A DNA stretch of 59,183 bases from an uncultured Pelagibacteraceae bacterium (GTDB lineage Bacteria > Pseudomonadota > Alphaproteobacteria > Pelagibacterales > Pelagibacteraceae), in NCBI GenBank assembly GCA_902618205.1, contig CACMZL010000005.1, forward strand, positions 1 through 59,183, written 5' to 3'. Shown piece after piece: positions 17,431 through 26,225 of this stretch. The notes beneath the pieces were generated by a model. That model did not search any database and was not told the DNA's origin. It saw only the letters and a program-made list of their open reading frames with translations. A program made the position numbers and the translations under genes. Positions within the stretch are counted from its first letter, which is position 1, and the number at the start of each line of letters is the position of its first letter.

Positions 17431-18351
17431 TTAATTAGTAAAAAAAGAACCTCTAATTCTTAGTAATTCTCTTGATAATTTTTTATTTTCTACAAATGGT
17501 TTTCTACCATGAAGCCAGAAATAGTTATTTGCAACTACTGAAAAGCCAACTGGCAAAGGCATTACAATCTTTTTTTGACTTCCCTCTAATGAGTCTGATA
17601 ATTTTTGTAGAAATAGCCCTTGTTCCATATTTTTAGGCTCAGGAAATTGATCTATATAAGAAATTTGTGGTTTCCCATTTTCGTCTTCTGAAAAAACAGG
17701 ATGTTCCACCTTGTAATCAACATTTTTACTTTTTGGAGAACCCCATATAAAGTTTTGTTTTCCAACTTTATCATTAGTTAAGCTATCTAAATGTTCCCAA
17801 TCATCAAGGTGTAACATTGCAGTTTCACCTCCTTGAACATTTTCTTCTTCCATTTTTAACATTAATAACCAATCAGTTTTTTCTTTAACGTAAGTTCCAT
17901 CAGTATGAAGATCCATATTAGTATATGCTTTTCTAAGATATGAGTCGCTATTGTCCTCATGTTTAACATGAAATCTCGCATAATATTTTCCAGCCATTGA
18001 ATCAAAATTTGGATTACCTAGTAAGTGTGTTACAGCTGTTGATAGTTTAATCAGAAAATTGTTATCAATTTTTTTGGATTTATTTTTAGGTCCTATTATG
18101 AAACAACCTGTGTCTCTATCTCTCAATATAGAATTTATAAATTTTCCTAGCTTTCCACCTGTTGAATCATCTAAAGATTTTGCAAGTGTAAATCTAGTAA
18201 AAGGTTTATATTCAAGAGCTGTAATATCAAATTTTTTAAAAGGAAATATTAGTTTATCTATAATTTCATCTTCAATTTTAATATTGATTATTCTTTTGGA
18301 ATAATCACTAAATGAAATATCAAACCCTTGAATAGTGTCTAAGCTATCCAT
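17431..18351 (-). CDS. glaH: Glutarate 2-hydroxylase (CsiD/GlaH)
   Basis: Fe(II)/2-oxoglutarate oxygenase that turns glutarate into L-2-hydroxyglutarate. The protein lines up with E. coli CsiD along its length: ALEYKPFTRF, AVTHLLGNPNFDSM, YYARFHVKHEDNSDSYLR, DLHTDGTY with Fe ligands His149 and Asp151, HLDDWEHLD, PSKNV, YIDQFPEPK, and WLHGR with distal His281. Length of 306 residues is near the E. coli enzyme. The partner L-2-hydroxyglutarate oxidase (LhgO) is not in the window. Its place between a pentapeptide protein, a P5CR-like enzyme and two amino-acid importers suggests use of lysine breakdown products. Confidence 0.9.
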   Translation of the reverse strand: MDSLDTIQGFDISFSDYSKRIINIKIEDEIIDKLIFPFKKFDITALEYKPFTRFTLAKSLDDSTGGKLGKFINSILRDRDTGCFIIGPKNKSKKIDNNFLIKLSTAVTHLLGNPNFDSMAGKYYARFHVKHEDNSDSYLRKAYTNMDLHTDGTYVKEKTDWLLMLKMEEENVQGGETAMLHLDDWEHLDSLTNDKVGKQNFIWGSPKSKNVDYKVEHPVFSEDENGKPQISYIDQFPEPKNMEQGLFLQKLSDSLEGSQKKIVMPLPVGFSVVANNYFWLHGRKPFVENKKLSRELLRIRGSFFTN

Positions 18352-18356
18352 TATAA

Positions 18357-18863
18357 TTATTTGTTACAAACTCCAATTGAATTTGGTCCACATGTTTCAC
18401 CATTAGTCCATGTTGCTCCAATTAAATTTGCTCCATCAAAATTAGCATTGGTCATATTTGATGAGGTAAAATTAGCTTCCATTAGATTTGCATTTTGAAA
18501 ATTTGCTTCAATTAATGTTGAGCCCATAAAATCAACTCTTGTCATATTGGCTCCGGTAAAATTAGCTTTTTCAAAATTTCCACCAACGAGAGTTGACTCA
18601 TATAAGTTGGCTCTAACAAATGTTGACTCTGGAAAAGTTCCAAATGATAAATTTGAATTCATCATAATACTTTTATCAAAATTAACTTGTATAAAACTTG
18701 CAAATGATAAATTTGAGTTAGGCAAATAGCTACCTTGCAAATCTTGTCCATCTGAAAATCTACAATTGGTATAATCAACACCATCAGTTAAAGGATCATC
18801 ACATGCTGCTTGTGAAATACCTGGAATTAAAATCAATAACAATAGTAGAATAATTTTTTTCAT
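18357..18863 (-). CDS. Secreted pentapeptide-repeat protein
   Basis: 168 residues with a signal peptide (hydrophobic stretch to SQAA, about residue 19). After it come around twenty tandem A(N/D)LxxANF-type pentapeptides, from about residue 45 to 155, predicting a right-handed quadrilateral beta helix. Two cysteines lie near each end (CDDP, NCRF; ETCG, GVCN), possibly as disulfides. It lies 5 bp upstream of glaH and 0 bp after azlD, so it is co-transcribed with them. Function unknown. Confidence 0.8.
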   Translation of the reverse strand: MKKIILLLLLILIPGISQAACDDPLTDGVDYTNCRFSDGQDLQGSYLPNSNLSFASFIQVNFDKSIMMNSNLSFGTFPESTFVRANLYESTLVGGNFEKANFTGANMTRVDFMGSTLIEANFQNANLMEANFTSSNMTNANFDGANLIGATWTNGETCGPNSIGVCNK

Positions 18864-19190
18864 TTATATCGTAAAGTTACTTAATAAAAACATTATGATA
18901 GCAGAGAATAAAGTTGGGTAAACTAAATTATTTCTAGTTAATTTAAAAATTATTATTGCAAAAAGTACAACAATAAATCTAGACAAATAATTACTGTCAG
19001 AAAGTGCACCAGCTGGAAATATTATCATCCTAGAAATTAAAGCAGCCAATGTCGAATAAGCTAAATAATTAAACCACCTATAAATTTTAGTATTTTCATC
19101 TATTATTTCAGATGTAAAAGCTCCTAAAAACCTAGAGATATAAGTAGCTAAAGATGTAATAACTATTATTAAAACAATATTAGCTGACAT
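18864..19190 (-). CDS. azlD: AzlD family branched-chain amino acid exporter subunit
   Basis: Small membrane protein of 108 residues with four hydrophobic segments, the AzlD pattern (ITSLATYISRFLG at the N terminus). It works with AzlC as an amino-acid exporter. The ATG at 19190 is preferred over a TTG at 19202. It overlaps azlC by 11 bp. Confidence 0.85.
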   Translation of the reverse strand: MSANIVLIIVITSLATYISRFLGAFTSEIIDENTKIYRWFNYLAYSTLAALISRMIIFPAGALSDSNYLSRFIVVLFAIIIFKLTRNNLVYPTLFSAIIMFLLSNFTI

Positions 19191-19884
19191 TTTTCTCTCC
19201 AATTACGAAAGCAACAGTTCCAGCTACAAACCCGCCAATCAAAACACACCAATCAGGACTGATAAAATAAAATAAAGGTCCTAAGATAGCTCCTAAAATT
19301 ATTGAAACATTTAATTGTATAGACTTCATCACTCCTATCATTGTGCAAGTAAAATAAATTGGATTAATTATAGCTAATCCAATCATCATTTCTCTATTTA
19401 AGAAATCAGCAGAGTAATAACCTAAGATAGTTGAAAAAATTGCTATCAACCAAGTTGCAGTTCCAATTCCTATCCAAAAATCGACTCTATATTTTTTTTC
19501 AATATCTTTATAATTATTTTTAAGAATTAACCACGAAGATACTGCAACAAAATGACATGAAAGATAATACTTCCATCTTGGTTGACTTTGGTGCTTTAAC
19601 AATGGCATTAAAGATACAGTCATCGGATACAATCTTGCATTAACTAACCAAACTGCAAAAAATAAATTTAGTAACGAAACGCCAATCAAAATCGATTCTG
19701 CCATCACAAGCGAGCCAGGTAATGCATAAGTTAAAAAGGTAGAAAAAATACTTTCTTGAATTGTAAAACCTAAATTTTTTAATAAAGCACCAATTGCTAA
19801 AAAGCTTAAACCAAGAGCAATTGCAGGACTATCGAATTCTTTTGCACAAAGAATTCCTTTAAAAAAATATTTTGAATTAATCAT
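19180..19884 (-). CDS. azlC: AzlC family branched-chain amino acid exporter subunit
   Basis: Integral membrane protein of 234 residues, the larger AzlCD subunit. The signature YALPGSLVMAESILIG and VNARLYPMTVSLMP, with helix-rich body, match AzlC. The start overlaps the stop of livF by 4 bp, so this exporter is part of the Liv importer operon. Export of excess branched-chain amino acid next to an importer is a known pairing idea, but not tested here. Confidence 0.88.
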   Translation of the reverse strand: MINSKYFFKGILCAKEFDSPAIALGLSFLAIGALLKNLGFTIQESIFSTFLTYALPGSLVMAESILIGVSLLNLFFAVWLVNARLYPMTVSLMPLLKHQSQPRWKYYLSCHFVAVSSWLILKNNYKDIEKKYRVDFWIGIGTATWLIAIFSTILGYYSADFLNREMMIGLAIINPIYFTCTMIGVMKSIQLNVSIILGAILGPLFYFISPDWCVLIGGFVAGTVAFVIGEKNVS

Positions 19885-20666
19885 CCGCCTAGGAATAGAC
19901 GTCCAACATCATCATTTTTAAGTAAATCATCACCTCTTCCGGCTATTGCCGTTTGGCCAGATACTAATACATATCCAATATCAGAAAACTCTAAACCTTT
20001 TTTGGCATTTTGCTCAACTAGAATAATTGTTTTCTTTTCATTTTTTTGTAAGTCTCCCAAAATTTCAAATACCATATCAATATATCTTGGCTCCAATCCA
20101 ATAGAAGGCTCATCAACTAATAGAACAGAAGGTTTCATTACTAAAGCTCTAGATATTTCTAATAATCTTCTTTCTCCACCTGATAATACTTTTGCCGGTT
20201 GATTTCTTCTATTCCTTAATCTTTCATATTTATCTAAAATCTTTTCTGCTTCTTGATATGATTCTTCTGTTTTATCTTTGATAAAACCACCCATTAACAA
20301 ATTTTCCTCAACAGTCATATCTGGAAAAACTGAATTATCTTGCAGAATATAAGCTATACCAACTGACTTTAATTTTTCAGCTGGAGTTAAATTTGTTATT
20401 TCTTTTCCATCAATTTCTATTTTACCGGAAAAAATATTCGTAAATCCATATATAGAATGAAGTATTGTTGATTTGCCTGCTCCATTAGGGCCAATTAAAC
20501 ATAATGATTGTGCTTTGCTTACAAATAAATCAAAATTATGTAAAATCTCCATTTTACCATATCCAGCATTCAAATTTTTTATTGTTAAATGAATATCTTC
20601 AGAAGATAAGTTTTTTAAATCTTCTGCACCAGGTGCTTTTCCTAAAACTTCATATTGATTAGACAT
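19881..20666 (-). CDS. livF: Liv-type ABC transporter ATP-binding protein (LivF-like), second system
   Basis: ATPase of 261 residues: Walker A GPNGAGKST, signature LSGGERRL, Walker B VLLVDEPSIG and LVEQNAKKGL. It carries an N-terminal extension of about 25 residues before the core compared with the copy at 15127. One base overlaps livG and four overlap azlC. Confidence 0.92.
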   Translation of the reverse strand: MSNQYEVLGKAPGAEDLKNLSSEDIHLTIKNLNAGYGKMEILHNFDLFVSKAQSLCLIGPNGAGKSTILHSIYGFTNIFSGKIEIDGKEITNLTPAEKLKSVGIAYILQDNSVFPDMTVEENLLMGGFIKDKTEESYQEAEKILDKYERLRNRRNQPAKVLSGGERRLLEISRALVMKPSVLLVDEPSIGLEPRYIDMVFEILGDLQKNEKKTIILVEQNAKKGLEFSDIGYVLVSGQTAIAGRGDDLLKNDDVGRLFLGG

Positions 20667-21406
20667 TATTGAGCCCCCAAATATGCATCTACTACTCTTT
20701 TGTCATTTTTAATCTCTTCTGGAGTTCCATTTGCAAGCATTTTGCCATGAGCAAGGCAAAATATGTCTTCAGCTAATTGCATAATTACTCTCATATTGTG
20801 TTCAATAACAAGCAAAGTTATCCCAAAATCTTGATTAACTTTAATTAATCTATCTATAATTCCATTAATTAATGTGGGATTTATACCTGCTGTGGGTTCA
20901 TCTAATAACAACATTTCTGGTTCATTCATCAGTGCCATTGCGAGTTCTAATAACTTTTGCTGACCAAAAGATAAGTCTCCTGCTCTAAGTTTTCTTTTTT
21001 GATATAAACCAACAAAATTAAGTAAATTTTCTGCCTTTTCTGTGAGTTCTTTTGGAATTTTAGAGAAGATTTTAAATAGACTTTCATCACTGCCTTTGTG
21101 ACTGATGAGCATGTTATCTACACAATTTAATTTTCCATAAATTCTAGTTTGTTGAAATGTTCTCAATAATCCCAGTTTTGCAATTACTGGGACAGGTAAT
21201 TCTGATACCTCTTTTCCATTAAACTTAATTGAACCATTATCTATTGGATAAGTCCCGACTATTGAGTTAAATAAAGTAGTTTTACCAGATCCATTAGGTC
21301 CTATAAGTCCTACTATCTTTCCTTTTTCAACTGACATCGAGATATCAACATTAGCTTTAACACCACCAAATGATTTACTTACATTATTGACTTCTAAAAT
21401 ACTCAT
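20666..21406 (-). CDS. livG: Liv-type ABC transporter ATP-binding protein (LivG-like), second system
   Basis: ATPase of 246 residues: Walker A GPNGSGKTT, signature LSFGQQKL (Phe in place of the second Gly region, a frequent LivG variant), Walker B MLLLDEPTAG and VIEHNMRVIM. Coupled to livM upstream by a 4-bp overlap at 21403-21406. Confidence 0.92.
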   Translation of the reverse strand: MSILEVNNVSKSFGGVKANVDISMSVEKGKIVGLIGPNGSGKTTLFNSIVGTYPIDNGSIKFNGKEVSELPVPVIAKLGLLRTFQQTRIYGKLNCVDNMLISHKGSDESLFKIFSKIPKELTEKAENLLNFVGLYQKRKLRAGDLSFGQQKLLELAMALMNEPEMLLLDEPTAGINPTLINGIIDRLIKVNQDFGITLLVIEHNMRVIMQLAEDIFCLAHGKMLANGTPEEIKNDKRVVDAYLGAQ

Positions 21407-22455
21407 TTTAACTCTACCTGTGCTTTTCGATCAGCCTCATCTACAACTTCACCAAATCTCTCAGGATATTTTTCTCTTAACCATCCCATTAATCCCTCTG
21501 GGAAATAAATTACTATAACTACGATTAAAACTCCTAATGCAACATATTGCCAACCTAGGAAGAATGTCCAAAAGCCTTCTTTAAAAAAATGAAATAAAGT
21601 TGCACCAATAATTGGTCCCCATAAAGTTCCTTTACCTCCGAGGATTGCCATCAAAACCATAAATACTCCCATTTCTCTTCCATCGAATGCAACATCAGTA
21701 GAGTCGATATAACCAACTAGACCTCCCATTATTCCGCCTGCAAGACCACAAAAGAAAGCTGAGATCATCCATCCAGTTATTTTGTATTTCATAGTCTCTA
21801 TTCCCATTGCTTCAGCTTTGTCCTCATTATCTCTGATTGCATTAAGAATTAATCTAAACCTTGTTGTGTAAATTGCTCTTACAGCAATAAAAGTTAATAC
21901 AAGTGCTCCAAAACTTAAAAAATAAAAAAATTCACCTCTTGCCTCAAGACCTCCTATATTTGGAAAAGGAGGAGTGGTAAAACCCTGTCCAGCTCCAATA
22001 ATTTCAATACCACCGGAAATTTCTCCAGCTGCAACTCCTAAACCTAAAGTACAAATAGCAAAGTAATGACCTCTCAATCCCAAAATTGCATAACCAATTA
22101 ATCCTGCAACTATTGTAGGAACAACAGCGGCAACTACCAGGCCAGCTGCCATGCCTTGAAAGAATTGCGAAGGTGTGTGAACGAAAGTTTTTTCACCACC
22201 GCTTTCAGTCCACTCAGCTAATGGAAAGAACATACCAACTTGAACGGATGCACAAAGATACATTCCCAAACCATAAAAAAGAATATTTCCAAATGTATTG
22301 TAGCCCATTTCACCACCTTGGATATTCCAAGTAGTTGCTAGAACAATCAATACACATAGAATTGATAATTGAACTTTAAATGCTGGAAAAATAAATGGTG
22401 CAACTAAACCAAATACCAAAATTCCTATGTATAAAATCCAACTATTTTTGTTCAT
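21403..22455 (-). CDS. livM: Liv-type ABC transporter permease (LivM-like), second system
   Basis: Permease of 350 residues with LivM signatures GYAILGLRGHYFAICTL and LNAIRDNEDKAEAMG (ATPase contact). Hydrophobic throughout with a hydrophilic C terminus (PERFGEVVDEADRK). Its start overlaps the end of the small 60-residue gene by 14 bp. Confidence 0.9.
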   Translation of the reverse strand: MNKNSWILYIGILVFGLVAPFIFPAFKVQLSILCVLIVLATTWNIQGGEMGYNTFGNILFYGLGMYLCASVQVGMFFPLAEWTESGGEKTFVHTPSQFFQGMAAGLVVAAVVPTIVAGLIGYAILGLRGHYFAICTLGLGVAAGEISGGIEIIGAGQGFTTPPFPNIGGLEARGEFFYFLSFGALVLTFIAVRAIYTTRFRLILNAIRDNEDKAEAMGIETMKYKITGWMISAFFCGLAGGIMGGLVGYIDSTDVAFDGREMGVFMVLMAILGGKGTLWGPIIGATLFHFFKEGFWTFFLGWQYVALGVLIVVIVIYFPEGLMGWLREKYPERFGEVVDEADRKAQVELK

Positions 22456-22624
22456 ATAAAATCTCTATTTTATCTCTAAAATCTTTATCAACTGTAAAAT
22501 AATGTTCATTTTCTTCATGAAGACTAGATCCTGTTGAATGATATTGATCTAAATGTTTTTTAAATTTTACAATATCCACTTCTATCAATTTGCCATCATC
22601 ATCCTTAATTTTAGCTTTTCTCAT
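22442..22624 (-). CDS. Small charged protein encoded between livH and livM
   Basis: 60 residues, hydrophilic, no membrane segment, rich in Lys/Asp/Glu (MRKAKIKDDDGKLIEVDI at the start). I do not recognise a family. Its ATG overlaps the livH stop (ATGA) and its stop lies within the livM gene, so it is fully embedded in the permease operon and probably translated. A cytoplasmic regulator or assembly factor of the transporter is possible. Confidence 0.65.
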   Translation of the reverse strand: MRKAKIKDDDGKLIEVDIVKFKKHLDQYHSTGSSLHEENEHYFTVDKDFRDKIEILYEQK

Positions 22625-23514
22625 TTTAAATACTCTCTCTTTCTTGAAAGTTTAAATCTTCTGTAAACTAAAATTAAAACTAATAATAAAAATACTGAAC
22701 CAATTCTAAATTCTGTGCCAAGAATGTAATCTGCAAATTCTTCAAATATTCCTAATCCCATACCTGACATAGCTACTCCAGGTAAATTTCCTAATCCTGC
22801 AACAATTACAATCATAAATGATCTTATAGTGTATGGTAATCCCATATAAGGATGAATTGTAAAAGTTATTGAAATTAAAGCTCCTGCCACACCACATAAT
22901 GCTGCATTTATTCCAAAGGTTGCTGCATAAACTTTTTCAGTATCAACACCTAAAATCTTTGCGGCTCTTGCATTTTGAGCTGTTGCTCTAATTGCACGAC
23001 CTAATTTTGATCTTTTCATATAAACTACTAAACAAATTGCAAAGACAATACTTATAAAAGCAGAAAATATTTTAGAGTTTGGCAGAACAACATTATTATC
23101 AAATAACATAGTTGTTCCATATCCTGAGTTAGCCAATACAACATCTGCACCAAATGCAAAGTTCATTAACTGCATGAAAAGAATACTAATTCCAAATGTT
23201 GCTAATATTGAAATAAAGAGATCTCTATCTACAACTTTATTTATAACTAATTTATAAATTGCAATACCAACAAAATACATAATTATAGGAGAGACAATTA
23301 CTCCCCAAGCTGGATGAATTCCATATAAATACATAAAGTATGCAATGTAACCACCCAATATAACAAGGTCTCCCTGTGCAATGTTAATTATATTCATAAC
23401 ACCCCATTGGAGTGCCATTCCATAAGCAATTAATGCAAATAATATTCCAAGTAAAAGTCCATCAAGACATGCTTGAATGGTTATCATTGGATATTGGAAG
23501 ACTAAAAAATCCAT
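22621..23514 (-). CDS. livH: Liv-type ABC transporter permease (LivH-like), second system
   Basis: Permease of 297 residues; MNIINIAQGDLVILGGYIAY and IRATAQNARAAKILGVD are LivH landmarks. It follows the binding protein gene across a short gap that contains a terminator hairpin, so its expression should be lower than that of the binding protein. Confidence 0.92.
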   Translation of the reverse strand: MDFLVFQYPMITIQACLDGLLLGILFALIAYGMALQWGVMNIINIAQGDLVILGGYIAYFMYLYGIHPAWGVIVSPIIMYFVGIAIYKLVINKVVDRDLFISILATFGISILFMQLMNFAFGADVVLANSGYGTTMLFDNNVVLPNSKIFSAFISIVFAICLVVYMKRSKLGRAIRATAQNARAAKILGVDTEKVYAATFGINAALCGVAGALISITFTIHPYMGLPYTIRSFMIVIVAGLGNLPGVAMSGMGLGIFEEFADYILGTEFRIGSVFLLLVLILVYRRFKLSRKREYLK

Positions 23515-23532
23515 AATTTAATTTTGATTTCT

Positions 23533-23565
23533 ATAAAAAAAAGCCCCCTATTTCTAGGGGGCTTT
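23533..23565 (-). terminator. Intercistronic terminator between binding protein and livH
   Basis: On the minus strand a 10-bp stem (23564-23555 with 23550-23541, core AAGCCCCCTA) with a GAAA tetraloop, followed by six T residues. It lies 12 bp after the binding-protein stop and 19 bp before the livH start. A stable hairpin here would both limit readthrough and protect the upstream mRNA end. Confidence 0.88.
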
Positions 23566-23576
23566 ATTATTTTTTT

Positions 23577-24815
23577 TTATCTTTCAGACCACTTTGGTAC
23601 TGGATGTATTAACTCAGCTGAAGCCCATTTTAATGGAGCAACAACTTTATTTTCACACTTACCAGCATCATCACACATTACTTGGAAAAGTACCATTGGT
23701 TTGTCAACATTTTGACCACCAGGTGCAAATTTAATATTTCCATAGAATGTTTGCATGTTAGTTGCAGCAAGAGCATCTCTTACTTTTTTCTGATCAAAAG
23801 TATTAGCTCTTTCAAAAGCATCTTTAAATACTAACAGTGCAGCTGAAGACTCTGCAGATTGATATGGTGGATCATAGCCAAATTCTTTTTCAAAATCTGC
23901 CGCATATGTCATACCATCTTTAAAGAAGTCATCTTTGTAAGTTAATGTTTTATGCCATTGAGAAGCGCATAATGCATATTGAGAATTTTTACCATGTTGC
24001 TTTGATAATTTTGCAGCATCACAGTGTGTCATTGCCAACATCGGAACATCAACTTTCATTTCTGAAATTTGTCTTATTGCTGTTAAAGCTCCTTTTGTAT
24101 GACCTGAAACAACCAATACATCTGGCTTCATTTGTTTCACTTTAACTAGTGTAGCAGCCATATCATTAAGCTCTTTTGGAAGTTTGTCGTCGATTATAAT
24201 TTCAGATCCAGTTTCTTTAGCAGCATCTAAAATACCTAATCTTACGTCTTGTGAGAATGCATCTTGCTCAAAAGCTTGTGCAATTCTTACACCTTTACCA
24301 CCATTTAACTCAACAGCTGTTCTTATTGCTACATCAAGATATAAGTTTGCTGGTGCTAATACCGCAAATAGATATTTGTAACCTTTTGTAAACAAAGATC
24401 TAGAAGCACCGTTAGCCTCAACCATTGGAACACCGTATTTTTCTGTTACTGGTGCGATCGCTTTTGTCAAACCTGAACTGTATGGCCCAAGCATGAACTC
24501 TACTTTATCTTGTGAAATTAATCTTTCTGCAAGCTGAGCTGCTCTCTTAGGGTTTGACTCATCATCGTAATAAATAATGTCAAACTTATAAGTTTTTCCC
24601 CCAACTTTTACTCCACCCATGCTGTTAATTCTATCAACAGCCATGTTATAGCCGTTTTGAGTATGAACACCATTAGATGAATACTTACCAGTTAAAGAGA
24701 TTGCAGCACCTAAAATAATCTTATCTCCAACAACTTTTGCAAATGATACAACTGAAGTTGAAAATAATAATGCTATTGCAGAAACAAATGTAATTAAAAT
24801 GTTTTTTATTTTCAT
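23577..24815 (-). CDS. Liv-type ABC transporter substrate-binding protein, second system
   Basis: Periplasmic binding protein (Peripla_BP_6 class), 412 residues, with a cleavable signal peptide ending VVSFA (about residue 26). The body starts KIILGAAISLTGKYSSNG and contains EGNR-like NGASRSLFTKGYKYLF. It may bind branched-chain amino acids, amides or other amino acids. It is the first gene of the operon and has the strongest ribosome site seen here (AAAGGGGA 5 bp before the ATG), fitting a high-level product. Five genes of the importer follow after an attenuating hairpin, then azlCD. Confidence 0.92.
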   Translation of the reverse strand: MKIKNILITFVSAIALLFSTSVVSFAKVVGDKIILGAAISLTGKYSSNGVHTQNGYNMAVDRINSMGGVKVGGKTYKFDIIYYDDESNPKRAAQLAERLISQDKVEFMLGPYSSGLTKAIAPVTEKYGVPMVEANGASRSLFTKGYKYLFAVLAPANLYLDVAIRTAVELNGGKGVRIAQAFEQDAFSQDVRLGILDAAKETGSEIIIDDKLPKELNDMAATLVKVKQMKPDVLVVSGHTKGALTAIRQISEMKVDVPMLAMTHCDAAKLSKQHGKNSQYALCASQWHKTLTYKDDFFKDGMTYAADFEKEFGYDPPYQSAESSAALLVFKDAFERANTFDQKKVRDALAATNMQTFYGNIKFAPGGQNVDKPMVLFQVMCDDAGKCENKVVAPLKWASAELIHPVPKWSER

Positions 24816-24903
24816 TTATTCCCCTTTAATTAATTAATTAATAAAGATTAAATTAATAACAAAAATTATTTAATTGCAAGTGTGAGTAGTAGCGCAATAT
24901 AAC

Positions 24904-25518
24904 TTAATATTGTTGGGTAAATGCGATAATTATTGCAATAAAAATAATTACACAAGCTGAAATTGTATTTATAATTTTTGGATTTGCCTTAATCCAAATA
25001 ATTAACTTGTTAGCTAAGATAGCATAACCAACTAAAGATAGAAAATCTAATACAACATAAGTTGTAATTAAAATTATAAATTGAACAATGTAATTAGAAT
25101 TAAAATCAATAAATTGTGGAAATATGAACGGAAAAAACATCCAGGCTTTCGGGCTTGTTCCTGCAACTAAAAGACCATCTTTATAAAATGAAAAAAAACT
25201 TTTATCTGAAATATCTTTTGTATTTATATCTTTAGGTCTCGATTTATAAATATCATATGCAAGATATGTTAAATAAGCGATGCCTAACCACTTTAAAGTA
25301 TTTAATATTGTTGGATTGTCAGACAAAAAAGAACCAATAACAAAAATTACTAAAGTTGCCTGAATAATATTTGCAGTTACATCTCCTAATGCAGTCCAAA
25401 CACATTTTTGAACACCGTAGTTCATAGAATAAGAAATAATTACAATTCTAGGTGTGCCAGGAGTTATAAACATAAAAATGATGATCTGTAAAAAAAGGAT
25501 AAAATCTAAGGGAAGCAT
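24904..25518 (-). CDS. LysE/RhtB family amino-acid exporter
   Basis: Integral membrane protein of 204 residues with six hydrophobic segments. The N-terminal GTPRIVIISYSMNYG and NTLKWLGIAYLTYLAYDIY are LysE-family features. It probably exports a basic or small neutral amino acid. The leader upstream of its ATG can fold into hairpins (25519-25573). It is transcribed away from the DUF2805 gene. Confidence 0.85.
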   Translation of the reverse strand: MLPLDFILFLQIIIFMFITPGTPRIVIISYSMNYGVQKCVWTALGDVTANIIQATLVIFVIGSFLSDNPTILNTLKWLGIAYLTYLAYDIYKSRPKDINTKDISDKSFFSFYKDGLLVAGTSPKAWMFFPFIFPQFIDFNSNYIVQFIILITTYVVLDFLSLVGYAILANKLIIWIKANPKIINTISACVIIFIAIIIAFTQQY

Positions 25519-25573
25519 TTTTAGGATAGCCCTAAAAAACCGGGAGCTAAAGATGGCTAGATAGGACTATCTA
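25519..25573 (-). promoter_or_regulatory. Structured leader upstream of the LysE gene
   Basis: Two hairpins: stem TTTTAGG/CCTAAAA (25519-25525 with 25531-25537, 5-nt loop) touching the start codon, and stem TAGATAG/CTATCTA (25558-25564 with 25567-25573, tight loop). GATAG at 25525-25529 can also pair with CTATC at 25567-25571, so the two forms exclude each other. It matches no riboswitch I recognise. Confidence 0.35.
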
Positions 25574-25638
25574 AAACTGATAATATCATAGGCTTAAATA
25601 TTTGCATTAAAATAATTTATGCAATTTGTTGAATTTTG

Positions 25639-25935
25639 ATGAAAAAAAGTCACAGACCCACAACCAGAGTAAAAAATCCAGAGCCATCTCTTGATAGTCC
25701 AGATTGGGTCATATGGGCAGCGTGGGCTGACCGGATTACTTTTGAAGAAATCGAAAAAAAAACTGGAAAGACTGAAGGTGAAGTAATTAAGATTATGAGG
25801 AGATCATTAAAACCCTCATCATTTAGACTGTGGAGAAAAAGGGCAAGCTCACAAAGTATAAAACATAGAAAAAAATTTGAATATTCAAGAAAACAGATTA
25901 AGTCAAAAATAAACAAAAATGATTACTTACTATAG
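25639..25935 (+). CDS. DUF2805/TIGR03643 family protein
   Basis: Small basic protein of 98 residues. The core PDWVIWAAWADRITFEEIEK and KIMRRSLKPSSFRLWRKR is the TIGR03643/DUF2805 signature, with a helix-turn-helix-like look (FEEIEKKTGKTEGEVIKIMR). Function unknown; a nucleic-acid-binding role is plausible. I use ATG at 25639; the TTG one codon earlier is less likely. Lys-rich C-terminal tail. Confidence 0.8.
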   Translation: MKKSHRPTTRVKNPEPSLDSPDWVIWAAWADRITFEEIEKKTGKTEGEVIKIMRRSLKPSSFRLWRKRASSQSIKHRKKFEYSRKQIKSKINKNDYLL

Positions 25936-25967
25936 TAATTTATGAAACATCACTTATATATTACATA

Positions 25968-26222
25968 ATGAAAAATATAACTGTTTACTCTGGTCCAATG
26001 TGTAACTTTTGTGATGCAGCAAAAAGATTATTATCTAGAAATAATCTTAATTATAACGAGATAGATATTTCAACAAAAGAAGGCCTAAGAGACGAAATGA
26101 CTAAGAGAGCGAATGGACGAAGAACTATTCCTCAAATATTTTTTGATGACTATCACGTTGGAGGCTATCAGGAATTAAGAGAATTAGAGAAAACTGGAAA
26201 ACTTTTAAGTTCTTTAGAATAA
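25968..26222 (+). CDS. grxC: Glutaredoxin
   Basis: Thiol-disulfide oxidoreductase of 84 residues. Active site CNFC near residues 12-15, then the glutathione-binding TIPQIFF (cis-Pro) and GGYQEL. It has the standard Grx3 length. It starts 32 bp after the DUF2805 gene and may be co-transcribed. The CNFC motif differs from the common CPYC. Confidence 0.92.
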   Translation: MKNITVYSGPMCNFCDAAKRLLSRNNLNYNEIDISTKEGLRDEMTKRANGRRTIPQIFFDDYHVGGYQELRELEKTGKLLSSLE

Positions 26223-26225
26223 TTT

